8,849 nt of DNA from an uncultured Collinsella sp. (lineage in GTDB: Bacteria > Actinomycetota > Coriobacteriia > Coriobacteriales > Coriobacteriaceae). Both the position numbers and the translations under genes were made by a program. Under the pieces are notes generated by a model. It was given only the letters and a program-made list of their open reading frames with translations, did not search any database and had not been told where the DNA came from. The stretch spans positions 1 to 8,849 of the forward strand of contig UQJA01000083.1 of assembly GCA_900541285.1 (NCBI GenBank), given 5' to 3'. Every line of letters begins with the position of its first letter. The first letter of the stretch is position 1. Positions 1-5,793 of the stretch are shown here, piece by piece.

Positions 1-17
1 GGGCGGGGGTCGGTCCG

Positions 18-26
18 TGGTAGACT
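18..26 (+). promoter_or_regulatory. Possible extended -10 promoter element for xpt
   Basis: The bases TGG followed by TAGACT (-10 hexamer at 21-26) resemble an extended -10 promoter. The -35 position would fall at or just beyond the left window edge, so it cannot be judged. Transcription would start near position 33, leaving a leader of about 50 bases. A small hairpin in the leader has CGCGG at 49-53 pairing with CCGCG at 62-66 around an 8-base loop. I see no complete purine riboswitch, although a riboswitch lying further left would be outside the window. Confidence 0.3.
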
Positions 27-81
27 ATCGAACAACGTTTATTAATCGCGCGGTATCGTTGCCGCGAGAAGGGGTTGCGCC

Positions 82-660
82 ATGCAGGAGCTTGAGGATC
101 GTATTCGCCATGACGGCATCGTAAAGGCCGGTAACGTCCTTAAGGTTGATGCCTTCCTCAACCACCAGTGCGACGTTGAGCTGTTCGACCACATGGGCGC
201 CGAATGGGCCCGTCTGTTCGAGGGCGTCGAGATCAACAAGATCCTGACGATCGAGGCTTCGGGTATTGGTATGGCCTGCATCGCAGCTCAGCATTTTGGC
301 GGCGTGCCGGTGGTCTTTGCCAAGAAGGCCCAGTCCATCAACCTTGACGGCGAGCAGTATGCCACGACCATCTATTCCTTTACCAAGCAGAAGGAGTACC
401 CGGTCATCGTCGGCAAGCGCTTTCTGTCCGAGGGCGATAAGGTCCTGATTATCGACGACTTCCTGGCCAACGGCTGCGCGCTCGAGGGCCTTATTAAGAT
501 CTGCGAGGCTGCGGGCGCCGAAGTTGCCGGCATTGGCATCGCCGTTGAGAAGGGCTTCCAGGGCGGCGGCGATAAGCTCCGTAAGCGCGGCTTCCGCGTT
601 GAGAGCCTGGCCCGTATCGCCGATATGGACTGCGAGAACGGCAAGATCACCTTCGCCTAA
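82..660 (+). CDS. xpt: Xanthine phosphoribosyltransferase
   Basis: This cytoplasmic purine-salvage enzyme transfers phosphoribose from PRPP to xanthine, giving XMP that feeds GMP synthesis. The 192-residue length is normal for the Xpt family. The N-terminal part (about residues 1-50) has the family pattern with KVDAFLNHQ at 21-29. ILTIEASGI (54-62) is the conserved strand and loop near the purine site. VLIIDDFLANG (121-131) is the PRPP-binding signature with its paired acidic residues. The stretch VEKGFQGGG (155-163) is also typical. The ATG at 82 is chosen because AAGGGG (69-74) sits seven bases upstream. It appears to be a single-gene unit: a strong terminator-like hairpin follows 27 bases after the stop codon. 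Xpt genes are often controlled by purine riboswitches, but none can be seen in the short upstream stretch available. Confusion with other phosphoribosyltransferases is unlikely given the full-length Xpt pattern. Confidence 0.96.
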   Translation: MQELEDRIRHDGIVKAGNVLKVDAFLNHQCDVELFDHMGAEWARLFEGVEINKILTIEASGIGMACIAAQHFGGVPVVFAKKAQSINLDGEQYATTIYSFTKQKEYPVIVGKRFLSEGDKVLIIDDFLANGCALEGLIKICEAAGAEVAGIGIAVEKGFQGGGDKLRKRGFRVESLARIADMDCENGKITFA

Positions 661-687
661 GTGCGCAACACAAGCGATTGGTATGCG

Positions 688-723
688 ATGTGACAAAGGG
701 ACTGTCCCTTTGTCACATTTTTT
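688..723 (+). terminator. Perfect 15-bp inverted repeat with T-run; likely xpt terminator
   Basis: The arm at 688-702 (ATGTGACAAAGGGAC) is the exact reverse complement of 704-718, with a single base (T703) between them. Realistically the innermost pairs open to make a small loop. A run of six T's (718-723) follows directly on the plus strand, as in a rho-independent terminator for xpt. On the other side there is no matching A-run, so termination would be mainly rightward. The downstream gene's Shine-Dalgarno sequence begins only eight bases after the T-run. The motif, with AAAGGGAC and GTCCCTTTGTCAC halves, also resembles a palindrome I recall as repeated between genes in Coriobacteriia and some other genomes. 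That memory is not checked here. Confidence 0.75.
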
Positions 724-743
724 GTATGAGGGGAGGTGCTGAT

Positions 744-1124
744 ATGGATGAGAACAAGATGGGATGGCGCGAGTATGCGCGCTATGCCGAGATGTCGGTC
801 GAGGAGTTGGCGCGCGATTGCGAGGTGCAGGTATTTCGCGCGACGGGTCCGGGCGGACAGGGCGTGAACACGACGGACTCGGCGGTGCGCATGAAACATA
901 TCCCTTCGGGGATTACCGTGACGGCGCGCGAGAGCCGCAGTCAGTTCCAGAACCGTAGCTGCTGTCTGCGTAAACTGCGCGCTGAGCTTGAGCGTCGTGG
1001 CCGTCCGCCGCGCCGCCGCGTCAAGACTAAAGTGCCACAGCGATCGCGCCAGCGCAGGCTCAACGACAAACACTTCAACGCCATTAAAAAGGCCAACCGT
1101 CGCAAGCCGGGCAGCGACGAATGA
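744..1124 (+). CDS. Stand-alone peptide chain release factor-like (RF-1 domain) protein
   Basis: This small, very basic protein of 126 residues is built around the class I release factor catalytic domain. TGPGGQGVNTTDSAVR at 34-49 holds the GGQ motif (37-39), which reaches the ribosomal peptidyl transferase centre and triggers peptidyl-tRNA hydrolysis. The following IPSGITV segment (53-59) is also typical. The codon-recognition domains of RF1 and RF2 are absent. The tail, about residues 85-122, is rich in Arg and Lys, as in the ribosome-rescue factor ArfB, where such a tail sits in the empty mRNA channel. The TDSAVR wording is closer to RF1/RF2 than to typical ArfB, so the exact role is uncertain: rescue of stalled ribosomes is the likeliest inference. 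The ATG at 744 is preferred over an upstream start at 678 because GGGAGGT (731-737) precedes it by six bases, and because the longer version would translate the inverted repeat. It converges on the lipid kinase gene, with 32 bases between the stops. Confidence 0.85.
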   Translation: MDENKMGWREYARYAEMSVEELARDCEVQVFRATGPGGQGVNTTDSAVRMKHIPSGITVTARESRSQFQNRSCCLRKLRAELERRGRPPRRRVKTKVPQRSRQRRLNDKHFNAIKKANRRKPGSDE

Positions 1125-1156
1125 TCTCTTCATAAGTTGCGGTGAAATAGGGGTGG

Positions 1157-2119
1157 CTAGTAGGTGGGGCGCCAGACGTTGAGGGCGCCGCCGAGGACGT
1201 CGACCTCGATGTGCGAGGCGACAACGGGCTCCCCGTCGGCCTGGATGGGGTAGTCGGGCTCCTCAAAGGTAAGCTCGGCATGGCGACAGCGGCGCATGCG
1301 AACCGGTGGCAGCTTGGTGTGGTGGCCATCTTTGGCCGAAAGGAACATGGGAAGCGCGACCGCACGCGGAACGGGGCCGCAGGCGTAGCAGACGTCGAAT
1401 ATACCGTCACAGGGGTCAGCGTCGGGACAGATGCGATAGCCCGAGCCATAGGTAGGACCCAGCTGAATCGCCATGATGATTGCCCTCACGCGCTCGGCGG
1501 GCGCCCCGTCAAAGCTGACTGTCATGGGGTAGTTGCGATAGCGTAGGCCAAACTGCTCAAGTCCCGAGAGGGTGTAGAGCGGCGCGCCCGTCAAGCCGGT
1601 CTTTTTGCGCAGCTCGGTGGTGCCAAGGCCGATGGCGGCATCGATGCCAACCGAAAGCGTCTGGTCGTAGTACTCAACGGTAGCCTCGCCGCTACCGCTT
1701 GCTGGGTTCCATGAGCGAATACGCCCGATGTCTTGACGCTGCAGCTCACAGGTGAGCAGCGCGCCAAAATCCTTACCGGAGAAATCTTCGATACCGAGCG
1801 TCTGGGCAAAATCGTTGCCGGAGCCAACGGGTAGGACGGCAAGGGCAGGACGGCCCGATTCATCCTGCGTCATGAGTCCATTGACGACCTCGTGGATCAC
1901 GCCGTCGCCGCCAAGGGCGATAACGGTGCGATAGCCCTGAGCCTGGGCGGCCAGCTCCTTGGCGTGCCCCATGCGCTCGGTCAGCACCAGGTCAAACTGG
2001 GATGCGCGTGCAGTCATGTCCAAAAAGCGCTGCAGGCGCTCGGCAACTTCATGCGCCGCACCCGACTGGGCGGCTGGGTTGGCGATGATGAGCGTGCGAC
2101 CAAAATCAGTTGCGTGCAT
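1157..2119 (-). CDS. Diacylglycerol kinase family lipid kinase (DagK/YegS/BmrU type)
   Basis: The 320-residue protein has the catalytic layout of the bacterial lipid kinase family, which phosphorylates diacylglycerol or related lipids with ATP at the membrane surface. Visible signatures are IIANPAAQSG (11-20), the nucleotide-binding GGDGVIHEVVNGL (70-82; V replaces the common T after GGDG), and LPVGSGNDFA (96-105). The C-terminal domain carries YRICPDADPCDGIFDV (228-243) and IQADGEPV (292-299), both standard for the family. There is no transmembrane segment, also as expected. A longer reading begins with GTG at 2191, but ATG at 2119 is chosen because a minus-strand GGGAG (2127-2131) precedes it by seven bases and the conserved domain begins immediately after. 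The gene lies 87 bases downstream of the CLC gene in the same direction with no clear terminator between them, so co-transcription is likely. The substrate cannot be named from sequence; diacylglycerol and undecaprenol-type or sphingoid lipids are possible. Confidence 0.92.
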   Translation of the reverse strand: MHATDFGRTLIIANPAAQSGAAHEVAERLQRFLDMTARASQFDLVLTERMGHAKELAAQAQGYRTVIALGGDGVIHEVVNGLMTQDESGRPALAVLPVGSGNDFAQTLGIEDFSGKDFGALLTCELQRQDIGRIRSWNPASGSGEATVEYYDQTLSVGIDAAIGLGTTELRKKTGLTGAPLYTLSGLEQFGLRYRNYPMTVSFDGAPAERVRAIIMAIQLGPTYGSGYRICPDADPCDGIFDVCYACGPVPRAVALPMFLSAKDGHHTKLPPVRMRRCRHAELTFEEPDYPIQADGEPVVASHIEVDVLGGALNVWRPTY

Positions 2120-2206
2120 GTGGCGACTCCCGGCGTATGACGTGACGGTGCGGTCGCGCTCAGGTCGAATTGCCCCCGATTGTGGCTGCACGGCGAATAC
2201 TTACGT

Positions 2207-3628
2207 CTACTCTATCAGGTCGTTGTGGCGCTCGATAGCATCCGCTACCGTACCGCCCTCATCCACAATAAGCGAACGGCGCTTGGGTGAGATGATGCGC
2301 TGGGCGGGGTACACGCCGCGGTGCCCGCCGGTTAGGTAGCTGATAAAGGCCACGATGACAAAGAACCCGGCGGCCGTGCCGTGGAACAGGTCGATGGCCA
2401 TCATGCAGGTGGTGATGGGCACGTTGAGGCCGGCACAGAACACGCCGAGCATGCCCAGCGCCGCCAGAAAGCTGGGGTCGATTCCGACGAGGCAACCGAT
2501 CCAGCCGCCGAGCGCCGCACCGATGCCAAACAGGGGCGTGACCTCGCCGCCTTGGAAGCCGGCGCCCAGGGTCAGCGCTGTGACGACCAACTTGATGGCT
2601 GCGTCCGCCAGGGTGGTGTTGCCGGCGAACCCGGCGCCCGAGAGCCAGGTGGCAAGGCCGGCATACTTCCAGGCGTCGAGCATCGCGTAGGCCGCGAGCA
2701 CCACGAGCGCGCCCACGAGTGCGCGAACGAGGTAATTGGTGATAATGCGACCGTACAGGCTCTTGACGGTTCGAACCGACCAGGCAAAGAGGCGTGCCGT
2801 CAGACCGAAGATGATGGCGCTGATAACAACGATGGCAACCGTCCGCGGCGTCATGCCGGGAACGCTGGCGATGGCATTCGCCTCGTACTCGGTACCCAGG
2901 GCGAGTGATGTAAAGTAGCCGGTAAACGAGGCGACCAGGCAGTAGATGCCCGCGGTGTAGTCGATCTTGCCGATAAAACACATCTCCATGCCAAAGAATG
3001 CTCCGGCAAGGGGCGAACCGAATACGGCGCCAAAGGCCGACGAGATGCCGGCGAGCATGAGGTCGTGGTGGTCATGCTTTTTGAGGTGGGCGAGGCTCGA
3101 GATGTTGCTGGCGATGGTGCCGCCAATCTGCACCGCGGCTCCCTCGCGACCGGCCGATCCGCCCGTTAGGTGCGTGAGTGTGGAGCAGACGAAGGTGAGG
3201 ACGGCCATGCGCATATGGATGAGGCGTGTGCCCAGGGCGGAGTCGATGACCAGGTTGTTGCCACGCTTGGCGGCGAGACCGTGGTTCTTGTAGACCCACG
3301 CGGTGGCCATGCCCACAACGGGAAGCAGCGCGTAAATCCACGCATGGTGCTCGCGATAGTCGGTCGCGATATTCAGCGAGGCCAAAAACGCCCAGGCGGC
3401 AACGCCCATGGCGAGCGAGACGATGACGACGAGTGCGAGCAACTTAGCGCTCGCGAGTAGGTTGCGGGCGTTGCGGCGCGTGTCGGCAGCCAAGAGGTGC
3501 TCGGAGCGGGTGAGCTGATGCCTGCCTGCCGTGATGACGTCGTTCAGGGAGAAAAAACCGCCTTCGTCGAGCGGCTGGGAATGATCCTGCGCTTCGTTTG
3601 CGCTTTCGGGTTTGTCGTTATGAGCCAT
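2207..3628 (-). CDS. CLC-family anion/proton transporter, probably CLC-F (fluoride) type
   Basis: This 473-residue membrane protein belongs to the CLC family of chloride channels and anion/proton antiporters. Its ~55-residue polar N-terminus is followed by many hydrophobic helices from about residue 60 to 432. There is no CBS-domain tail, only about 40 polar residues. GREGAAVQ (160-167) supplies the gating glutamate at 162. GSPLAGAFFGMEM (204-216) and GGEVTPLFGIGAALG (360-374) are the other conserved pore segments. At the place where chloride-type CLCs have GSGIP, this protein has GNNLVI (123-128), and GGEVTPLF replaces the usual GGxFxP segment. From memory, both are marks of the CLC-F branch, which expels fluoride in exchange for protons. 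Against E. coli ClcA, the internal proton glutamate E203 aligns with Met216. The ATG at 3628 is chosen over an upstream TTG at 3655 because minus-strand AGAGGA lies just before it. The lipid kinase gene follows. Chloride specificity remains possible. Confidence 0.93.
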   Translation of the reverse strand: MAHNDKPESANEAQDHSQPLDEGGFFSLNDVITAGRHQLTRSEHLLAADTRRNARNLLASAKLLALVVIVSLAMGVAAWAFLASLNIATDYREHHAWIYALLPVVGMATAWVYKNHGLAAKRGNNLVIDSALGTRLIHMRMAVLTFVCSTLTHLTGGSAGREGAAVQIGGTIASNISSLAHLKKHDHHDLMLAGISSAFGAVFGSPLAGAFFGMEMCFIGKIDYTAGIYCLVASFTGYFTSLALGTEYEANAIASVPGMTPRTVAIVVISAIIFGLTARLFAWSVRTVKSLYGRIITNYLVRALVGALVVLAAYAMLDAWKYAGLATWLSGAGFAGNTTLADAAIKLVVTALTLGAGFQGGEVTPLFGIGAALGGWIGCLVGIDPSFLAALGMLGVFCAGLNVPITTCMMAIDLFHGTAAGFFVIVAFISYLTGGHRGVYPAQRIISPKRRSLIVDEGGTVADAIERHNDLIE

Positions 3629-3657
3629 ACGTTCCTCTTTTAGGTTGCAACGCAAGC

Positions 3658-3663
3658 ATTATA
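3658..3663 (-). promoter_or_regulatory. Perfect TATAAT -10 box close to the CLC gene
   Basis: On the minus strand these six bases read TATAAT. They would place a transcription start near 3651, giving a leader of about 23 bases before the ATG at 3628. No good -35 hexamer is visible at 16-18 bases upstream. The direct repeat AAACGCG occurs at 3664-3670 and again at 3673-3679 (plus strand), inside what would be the spacer, and could be a regulator contact site or chance. Confidence 0.4.
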
Positions 3664-3710
3664 AAACGCGGTAAACGCGACGAGCCGGTGGGTTGGTTTC
3701 CATTCTGTTT

Positions 3711-3756
3711 CGCGGCCTGCAACCGACAGGTGTATTTGCTGGTGCAGGCCGAGTCG
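3711..3756. other. Hairpin in the divergent clc-moeA intergenic region
   Basis: CGGCCTGCA at 3713-3721 is the exact reverse complement of TGCAGGCCG at 3743-3751. Two more inner G-C pairs (CC 3723-3724 with GG 3741-3742) form past a single bulged A, and CG pairs lie outside a three-base bulge (3711-3712 with 3755-3756). The loop is about 16 bases. No T-run follows on either strand, so it does not look like a terminator. If the -10 at 3774-3779 works leftward, this structure lies in the leader of the CLC gene. It does not match the fluoride riboswitch or any other riboswitch I can recognise. It might instead be a protein-binding dyad in DNA. Confidence 0.4.
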
Positions 3757-3773
3757 CGGTCGTGCGTCGGGGG

Positions 3774-3781
3774 ATTATACT
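3774..3781. promoter_or_regulatory. Overlapping -10 boxes on both strands (divergent promoters)
   Basis: The minus strand reads TATAAT across 3779-3774, and the plus strand reads TATACT at 3776-3781. One 8-base site could therefore serve as the -10 element of leftward transcription (CLC gene, leader about 140 bases) and rightward transcription (moeA, leader about 50 bases). Neither direction has a convincing -35 hexamer at the usual distance. If both are real, the two promoters cannot be occupied at once. Confidence 0.4.
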
Positions 3782-3799
3782 GAGACAAGCATAAAGAAT

Positions 3800-3820
3800 C
3801 GGCGCCCCTGTTGTGCGCCG
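3800..3820 (+). other. Small hairpin in the moeA leader
   Basis: CGGCGC at 3800-3805 pairs with GCGCCG at 3815-3820 around a 9-base loop, giving a six-pair GC-only stem. It ends eight bases before the moeA Shine-Dalgarno sequence AAGAGG (3828-3833). It does not cover the ribosome binding site and has no T-run. It could stabilise the leader or have no role. The larger molybdenum-cofactor riboswitch architecture is not recognisable here. Confidence 0.3.
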
Positions 3821-3838
3821 TGGCATTAAGAGGTGCAT

Positions 3839-5101
3839 ATGGCAGAGAAACTCATTCCGCTGGAGGACGCGCAGTCGATTGTTCTGTCGCACGTTGCTCC
3901 GACCGATCTGGTCGAGATTCCCGTGTGGCAGGCGGCTGGTTTTCCCTTGGCCGAGGACGCGGTGGCTGATATCGACATCTCGCCGTTTGCCAACAGCGCT
4001 ATGGACGGATATGCCGTGCGGTCGGCGGACTTGGCGCAGGCATCTGGCGAGGCACCGGTGACGCTCGATGTTATCGGACATGAGGCCGCGGGCCATGTGT
4101 TTGAGGGCACAATCGGAGTGGGCGAGACGGTCCGCATCATGACGGGCGCGCCGGTACCCGAAGGTGCCGATGCCGTAGTGAAATACGAGATCGTCGACGT
4201 GCTCGATGGCGACGGCAACGAGGACTCGCACGTTCGTTTCTCGGCGCCTGCCAAGGTAGGGGAGAACGTTCGCTCTGCCGCCGAGGAGGCCCATGCCGGC
4301 GATGTTGTGATGCACGCCGGCGAGGTCGTGGCTCCGGCGGGCGCGGGTCTGCTGGCAAGCGCCGGATACGCGCGCGTGAAGGTGCACGCCGCCCCGCGTG
4401 TGGGCATCATCTCGCTGGGCACGGAGCTGGTCGCACCGAGTAACGTGCCGGCGCGCGGGCAGATTCGCGACTCCAACTCGTCGGCGTTGATGGCCGAAGC
4501 ACTCGATGCAGGAGCCGAGCCTGTTTTCTACGGCATTGCGCCCGATGATGAGCAGGCGATTGCCGAGCTGGTGCATCGCGCCGTGCAGGAGTGCGATTTT
4601 GTCATTACGAGCGGTGGTGCCTCGGCGGGCGATTACGACTACGTGACGGCGCTCGTCCGGCGCGAGGGCGAGGTGCTGTTCGATCGCATCTCGATGCGCC
4701 CCGGCAAGGCCATCACGTTTGGCTTGCTCGGGGGCAAGCCCTACCTTGGGCTTTCAGGCAATCCGGCCGCGGCGTATGTGGGCTTTGAGATGCTCGCCCG
4801 TCCGGCGATTCGCAAGATGCGCGGCTTTGCCGAGGGTGCGCGTCCCGTGCAACAGGCGATATTGACGCACGGCGTGAAGAAGCGCCAGGACCGACGCTTC
4901 TTTGATCGCGCCACGGTTTCGCGCGACCCCGAGACCGGTGAGCTGTTGGTGACCGAGGCCAAGACGCAGAATTCGGCGCTGCTCGGCACGATGCAGCGGG
5001 CCAACTGCCTGCTGCGTATTGACGAAGGGCCGTGCGAGCTCAAGGCGGGCGACGTCGTGGACGTTGTTCGCGTCGACCTGCCCGAGGGCACGGTGTTGTA
5101 G
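3839..5101 (+). CDS. moeA: Molybdopterin molybdenumtransferase MoeA
   Basis: MoeA catalyses the last step of molybdenum cofactor synthesis in the cytoplasm. It removes AMP from adenylylated molybdopterin and inserts molybdate. At 420 residues it has the normal length and domain order. The N-terminal linker carries SAMDGYAVR (53-61) with the family's invariant Asp at 56. Domain II has RIMTGAPVPEGADAVV (99-114). The MoCF-binding domain III shows ISLGTELV (191-198), GQIRDSNS (207-214), ITSGGASAGDYD (256-267), RPGKAITFG (287-295) and GLSGNPAAAYV (304-314). The C-terminal beta domain (about 338-420) ends the protein. ATG at 3839 is preferred to GTG at 3833, because the GTG overlaps the Shine-Dalgarno AAGAGG (3828-3833), which sits five bases before the ATG. 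The stop codon overlaps the next gene's ribosome binding site, so the two are probably translated as a coupled pair. Many bacteria have more than one MoeA; this one's preference for molybdenum or tungsten cannot be read from sequence. Confidence 0.96.
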   Translation: MAEKLIPLEDAQSIVLSHVAPTDLVEIPVWQAAGFPLAEDAVADIDISPFANSAMDGYAVRSADLAQASGEAPVTLDVIGHEAAGHVFEGTIGVGETVRIMTGAPVPEGADAVVKYEIVDVLDGDGNEDSHVRFSAPAKVGENVRSAAEEAHAGDVVMHAGEVVAPAGAGLLASAGYARVKVHAAPRVGIISLGTELVAPSNVPARGQIRDSNSSALMAEALDAGAEPVFYGIAPDDEQAIAELVHRAVQECDFVITSGGASAGDYDYVTALVRREGEVLFDRISMRPGKAITFGLLGGKPYLGLSGNPAAAYVGFEMLARPAIRKMRGFAEGARPVQQAILTHGVKKRQDRRFFDRATVSRDPETGELLVTEAKTQNSALLGTMQRANCLLRIDEGPCELKAGDVVDVVRVDLPEGTVL

Positions 5102-5105
5102 GAGG
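5100..5105 (+). promoter_or_regulatory. Shine-Dalgarno of mog overlapping the moeA stop codon
   Basis: AGGAGG is a perfect ribosome binding sequence six bases before the ATG at 5112. Its first two bases are the last two of the moeA TAG stop (5099-5101). This fixes the start of the second gene, well inside a longer frame that opens at 5019, and suggests that ribosomes finishing moeA re-initiate on it. Confidence 0.85.
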
Positions 5106-5111
5106 AAGACT

Positions 5112-5591
5112 ATGGAGTTGAAGATTTCGATCGTGACGTGCTCGGATACGCGCGATCTTGCCCAGGACGAGGCGGGTGCTGCGCTCGAGGAACTTATCGA
5201 GGCGCAGGGCTGGACGGTCGCCTCACATGTGGTCGTGCGCGACGACGTCAGCGAGATCGGTGATGCCATTGTGGAAGCCGCCGATGAGTGCCACGCCAAT
5301 GTCGTGCTCACCTGCGGCGGCACGGGACTTTCGATGCGCGATGTGACGCCCGAGGCGACGCGTGCCGTCTGCGACCGCGATGTGCCGGGTATTGCAGAGG
5401 CAATCCGTGCGTACTCCATGACCAAGACGCGCCGCGCTATGCTCTCGCGCGCTATTTGCATGCAACGAGGTCATACGCTTGTCGTAAACTTTCCCGGTTC
5501 TACGAAGGCCGCCCGCGAAAGCTGGGAGGCCATAGCAGACCAGCTGGAGCATGCGGCTCAGATGACAGCGGGCGGCGGACATACCAACTAA
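5112..5591 (+). CDS. mog: MogA/MoaB family molybdopterin adenylyltransferase
   Basis: This 159-residue cytoplasmic protein is the size of the single-domain MogA/MoaB family, which activates molybdopterin with ATP to form adenylyl-molybdopterin, the substrate of MoeA. The MoCF fold signatures are visible: ISIVTCSDTR (5-14) at the N-terminal strand, VVLTCGGTGLSMRDVTPEAT (64-83) with the GGTG substrate-binding loop and the RDxTPEA helix, and LVVNFPGSTKAARE (123-136), which corresponds to the family's NLPGSPKAVRE pattern. The helix with SMTKTRRAMLSRA (102-114) is also typical. The start at 5112 is fixed by AGGAGG at 5100-5105. It follows moeA by 10 bases and ends just before a terminator, so moeA-mog forms a compact two-gene unit for the last two cofactor steps. 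MogA and MoaB cannot be told apart securely from sequence, and the symbol is used in the broad sense. Confidence 0.92.
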   Translation: MELKISIVTCSDTRDLAQDEAGAALEELIEAQGWTVASHVVVRDDVSEIGDAIVEAADECHANVVLTCGGTGLSMRDVTPEATRAVCDRDVPGIAEAIRAYSMTKTRRAMLSRAICMQRGHTLVVNFPGSTKAARESWEAIADQLEHAAQMTAGGGHTN

Positions 5592-5604
5592 GCGGTTTAC
5601 CTGC

Positions 5605-5641
5605 GGCGGGGCGACCTGAACGGCTGCTCCGCCTTTGTTTT
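5605..5641 (+). terminator. Rho-independent terminator after moeA-mog
   Basis: GGCGGGGC (5605-5612) pairs with GCTCCGCC (5626-5633) through eight pairs, one of them G-U, around a 13-base loop. The bases TTTGTTTT (5634-5641) follow directly. The stem starts 13 bases after the mog stop codon. This separates the cofactor genes from modABC, which then needs its own promoter. Confidence 0.75.
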
Positions 5642-5680
5642 CCGCCGAAGCGACGCGAGGTGCACGGCAACTCGAAACTA

Positions 5681-5705
5681 TATTCTCTAACGAGAATAAT
5701 TTCTC
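5681..5705 (+). promoter_or_regulatory. Regularly spaced TTCTC/GAGAA/TTCTC array, candidate operator
   Basis: Three alternating half-sites lie at 5683-5687 (TTCTC), 5692-5696 (GAGAA) and 5701-5705 (TTCTC), each separated by exactly four bases (TAAC, TAAT). The first two extend to a perfect 7-bp inverted repeat (TATTCTC 5681-5687 with GAGAATA 5692-5698). The array ends 22 bases before the -10 box at 5728, so it covers about -59 to -35 relative to the likely start. That is an activator-like position. By context, a molybdate- or anaerobiosis-responsive regulator is the natural guess. It does not look like the E. coli ModE site as I remember it. Confidence 0.5.
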
Positions 5706-5727
5706 ACTATCTCTATTCGCGCGGAAG

Positions 5728-5733
5728 TATAAT
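5728..5733 (+). promoter_or_regulatory. TATAAT -10 box of the modABC promoter
   Basis: A perfect -10 hexamer sits in a locally AT-rich stretch (about 5675-5750) of otherwise GC-rich DNA. Transcription would start near 5740 and leave a leader of about 54 bases to the modA ATG. No good -35 hexamer is found 16-18 bases upstream (CACTAT at the 17-base position), which fits a promoter needing an activator. The leader contains the 8-bp palindrome GGGTACCC (5760-5767) but no riboswitch I recognise. Confidence 0.6.
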
Positions 5734-5793
5734 CTAGTAACAGAATAAAGCTCGCGGTGGGGTACCCGGGCACAAGGTCCGAAAGGGTTGAAT

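Noticed and set aside
1..81. Purine riboswitch upstream of xpt
   Set aside because: Only 81 bases are available and no three-way-junction pattern is visible. The small hairpin at 49-66 is too short. A riboswitch further left cannot be excluded.
678..743. Longer N-terminus (22 extra residues) for the release-factor-like gene
   Set aside because: It would translate the inverted repeat and has no ribosome binding site, whereas GGGAGGT precedes the ATG at 744.
1086..1119. Possible leftward terminator for the lipid kinase gene (stem CGTCGC 1098-1103 with GCGACG 1114-1119, then a minus-strand T5 at 1086-1090)
   Set aside because: Seven bases separate the stem from the T-run and it lies inside the release-factor-like coding region, so it is not a convincing terminator.
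3629..3838. Fluoride (crcB) or molybdenum cofactor riboswitch in the clc-moeA gap
   Set aside because: I looked on both strands for the conserved GGCGATGG...GTTCGCC-type fluoride pattern and for a Moco-like multistem layout, and found neither. Only the separate hairpins listed were seen.
3659..4576. 305-codon open frame on the minus strand opposite moeA and the intergenic region
   Set aside because: Low-complexity Arg/His-rich translation without motifs, antisense to moeA, and no Shine-Dalgarno sequence identified.
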